A DNA stretch of 24,226 nucleotides from Treponema sp. (GTDB lineage Bacteria > Spirochaetota > Spirochaetia > Treponematales > Treponemataceae): contig JAAVAM010000041.1 in the NCBI GenBank assembly GCA_014804085.1, positions 1-24,226 on the forward strand. The letters are read 5' to 3'. Both the position numbers and the translations under genes were made by a program. Each line of letters begins with the position of its first letter. Position 1 is the stretch's first letter. Shown here in pieces: positions 23,504-24,226 of this stretch. A model generated the notes under the pieces. That model saw only the letters and a program-made list of their open reading frames with translations. It searched no databases and was not told the DNA's origin.

Positions 23504-23815
23504 ATGAGCAAAGAACTGGGAAAAAGGATTCAAGAGCAGATGAACGGGCTTAGGCTGAGCCAGAAACAGCTGGCGGAACTGGCGAATGTGACCGAAGTGT
23601 CCATGAGCCGCTACATCAGCGGAGACCGCGATCCTGCAACCAAGACGCTGGCAAATATCGCGACTGCGCTGCACACGACGACGGACTACCTGCTCGGAAA
23701 CGAGCAGGAGCAGGACTTCAATTTTAGGCACGTAAAGACGCTGCTCGCACGGAATGCGGGCAGCCTTGACAATAAACAGAAACGCGAAATCGTCAACGCG
23801 CTTTTTGGAGACTAG
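23504..23815 (+). CDS. XRE-family helix-turn-helix regulator
   Basis: A 103-aa DNA-binding protein. The HTH_3 domain spans about residues 5-66, with LSQKQLAELANVTEVSMSRYISGDRDPATKTLANIATAL giving the two helices of the HTH and the following helix, and TTDYLLGNE closing the domain as in many Cro/CI-type regulators. The short C-terminal tail is probably for dimer formation. The frame is open upstream to 23252, but ATG at 23504 is preferred because the domain starts there and GAGGGG lies nine bases upstream. The next gene, 16 bases on, is an ImmA/IrrE-like peptidase, which by analogy with ImmR/ImmA would cleave this repressor on a signal. The palindromic array upstream is a plausible set of operators. 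Confidence 0.92.
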   Translation: MSKELGKRIQEQMNGLRLSQKQLAELANVTEVSMSRYISGDRDPATKTLANIATALHTTTDYLLGNEQEQDFNFRHVKTLLARNAGSLDNKQKREIVNALFGD

Positions 23816-23831
23816 ACATGGAGGTTTAAAC

Positions 23832-24226
23832 ATGGGTAAATTCGTCCTGTCAAAACGGCGGGAACACGAGATAACAAAAACGGTCGCCGGGCTTTTCTTT
23901 GAGAACGGCGACATCGAATCAAAAAAAGTATGCACCTATCTGATGAAAAAGCACCGGATGCAGCCGATTCCCTACGGAATCCTGCCCGGTAACCTACAGA
24001 AAATCCTGTGCCGCCGTTGCGGCAAGTATGGCTTCATCATTCCGCTGAACGGCGGCAGGATACTGTTCTTCTACAACAGCAGGCAAACCGGCAAGGAGCT
24101 GAGGAAAACCCTCTGGCACGAACTGGGACATATCCAGCTCGGACACCGGCAGGGCAGCCAACTTGCGGAAGCTGAAGCGGACTTTTTCATGGAAACGGCA
24201 ATACTATGGGAAACCATGCTCGACAG
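23832..24226 (+). CDS. ImmA/IrrE-family metallopeptidase, 3' end beyond the window
   Basis: The first 131 codons of a zinc peptidase are present; the gene runs off the right edge. The zinc site is LWHELGHIQLGH, with the HExxH motif (HELGH), followed by the downstream acidic helix EAEADFFM that supplies the third ligand and is the usual ImmA pattern. The N-terminal half has a CRRCGK stretch. ATG at 23832-23834 is preceded by GGAGG at seven bases, 16 bases after the regulator stop, so the two are one operon. Relatives cleave a partner XRE repressor in integrative elements and prophages, or act in toxin-antitoxin-like pairs. Which applies depends on the genes beyond 24226. Confidence 0.9.
   Translation, partial: MGKFVLSKRREHEITKTVAGLFFENGDIESKKVCTYLMKKHRMQPIPYGILPGNLQKILCRRCGKYGFIIPLNGGRILFFYNSRQTGKELRKTLWHELGHIQLGHRQGSQLAEAEADFFMETAILWETMLD

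Overview
The window is a surface-polysaccharide (O-antigen or capsule type) locus read almost wholly from the minus strand, with an antiphage CBASS operon and a phosphonate-biosynthesis operon inside it. On the plus strand, the right end carries a small regulator and metallopeptidase pair. The make-up (Wzx/Wzy, LicD, split Fdt/Qdt sugar genes, fused PEP mutase, long poly-G tracts) fits a Gram-negative-type anaerobic host-associated bacterium. A spirochaete such as Treponema is my best guess, but no marker gene fixes the taxon. Base composition is mosaic: about 1-3842, the fdtB gene (18639-19739), fdtA/fdtC (21787-22643) and 23504-24226 are GC-richer, while 3846-18635 and the DUF2971 gene are clearly AT-rich.

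Minus-strand layout in reading order. (a) 22643-18639: fdtA and fdtC (dTDP-3-amino-3,6-dideoxyhexose steps), a 43-codon relic ORF, a DUF2971 gene, a membrane O-acyltransferase with a nine-G tract, and fdtB (sugar aminotransferase). (b) 18635-16013: a type II-short-like CBASS of 2TM-NUDIX effector, CD-NTase, and E2-like protein with a SEC-C zinc motif. It starts three bases after fdtB. (c) 15968-8616: a CDP-glycerol-type transferase, then pepM, ppd, a metallophosphoesterase, an extended SDR, a MobA/LicC-like nucleotidyltransferase and a Rossmann oxidoreductase, mostly overlapping and so one operon. (d) 8615-8421: a 64-codon open tail in frame behind the last stop, probably a gene remnant. (e) 8368-3846: Wzx flippase, GT2, Wzy-like polymerase, GT2. 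(f) 3842-156: IspD/TarI-type cytidylyltransferase, SDR, LicD and an ExoA-like GT2, then the first 30 codons of a DegT-family aminotransferase cut by the window edge.

How it may work: the Fdt enzymes and glycosyltransferases build a repeat unit that Wzx exports and Wzy polymerises. Two separate modules look able to decorate it through CDP-activated groups: an IspD/TarI plus LicD module (ribitol-phosphate- or choline-like) and a PepM/Ppd phosphonate module ending in a TagF-like transferase. No dedicated 2-aminoethylphosphonate transaminase lies in the phosphonate operon, so its product may not be 2-AEP. The acyltransferase can probably switch on and off by slippage in its G9 tract.

The 860-base divergent region (22644-23503) holds a seven-unit array of palindromic repeats with overlapping, mutually exclusive hairpins. 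It lies just upstream of an XRE-type regulator and an ImmA/IrrE-like peptidase, a pairing typical of integrative element control.
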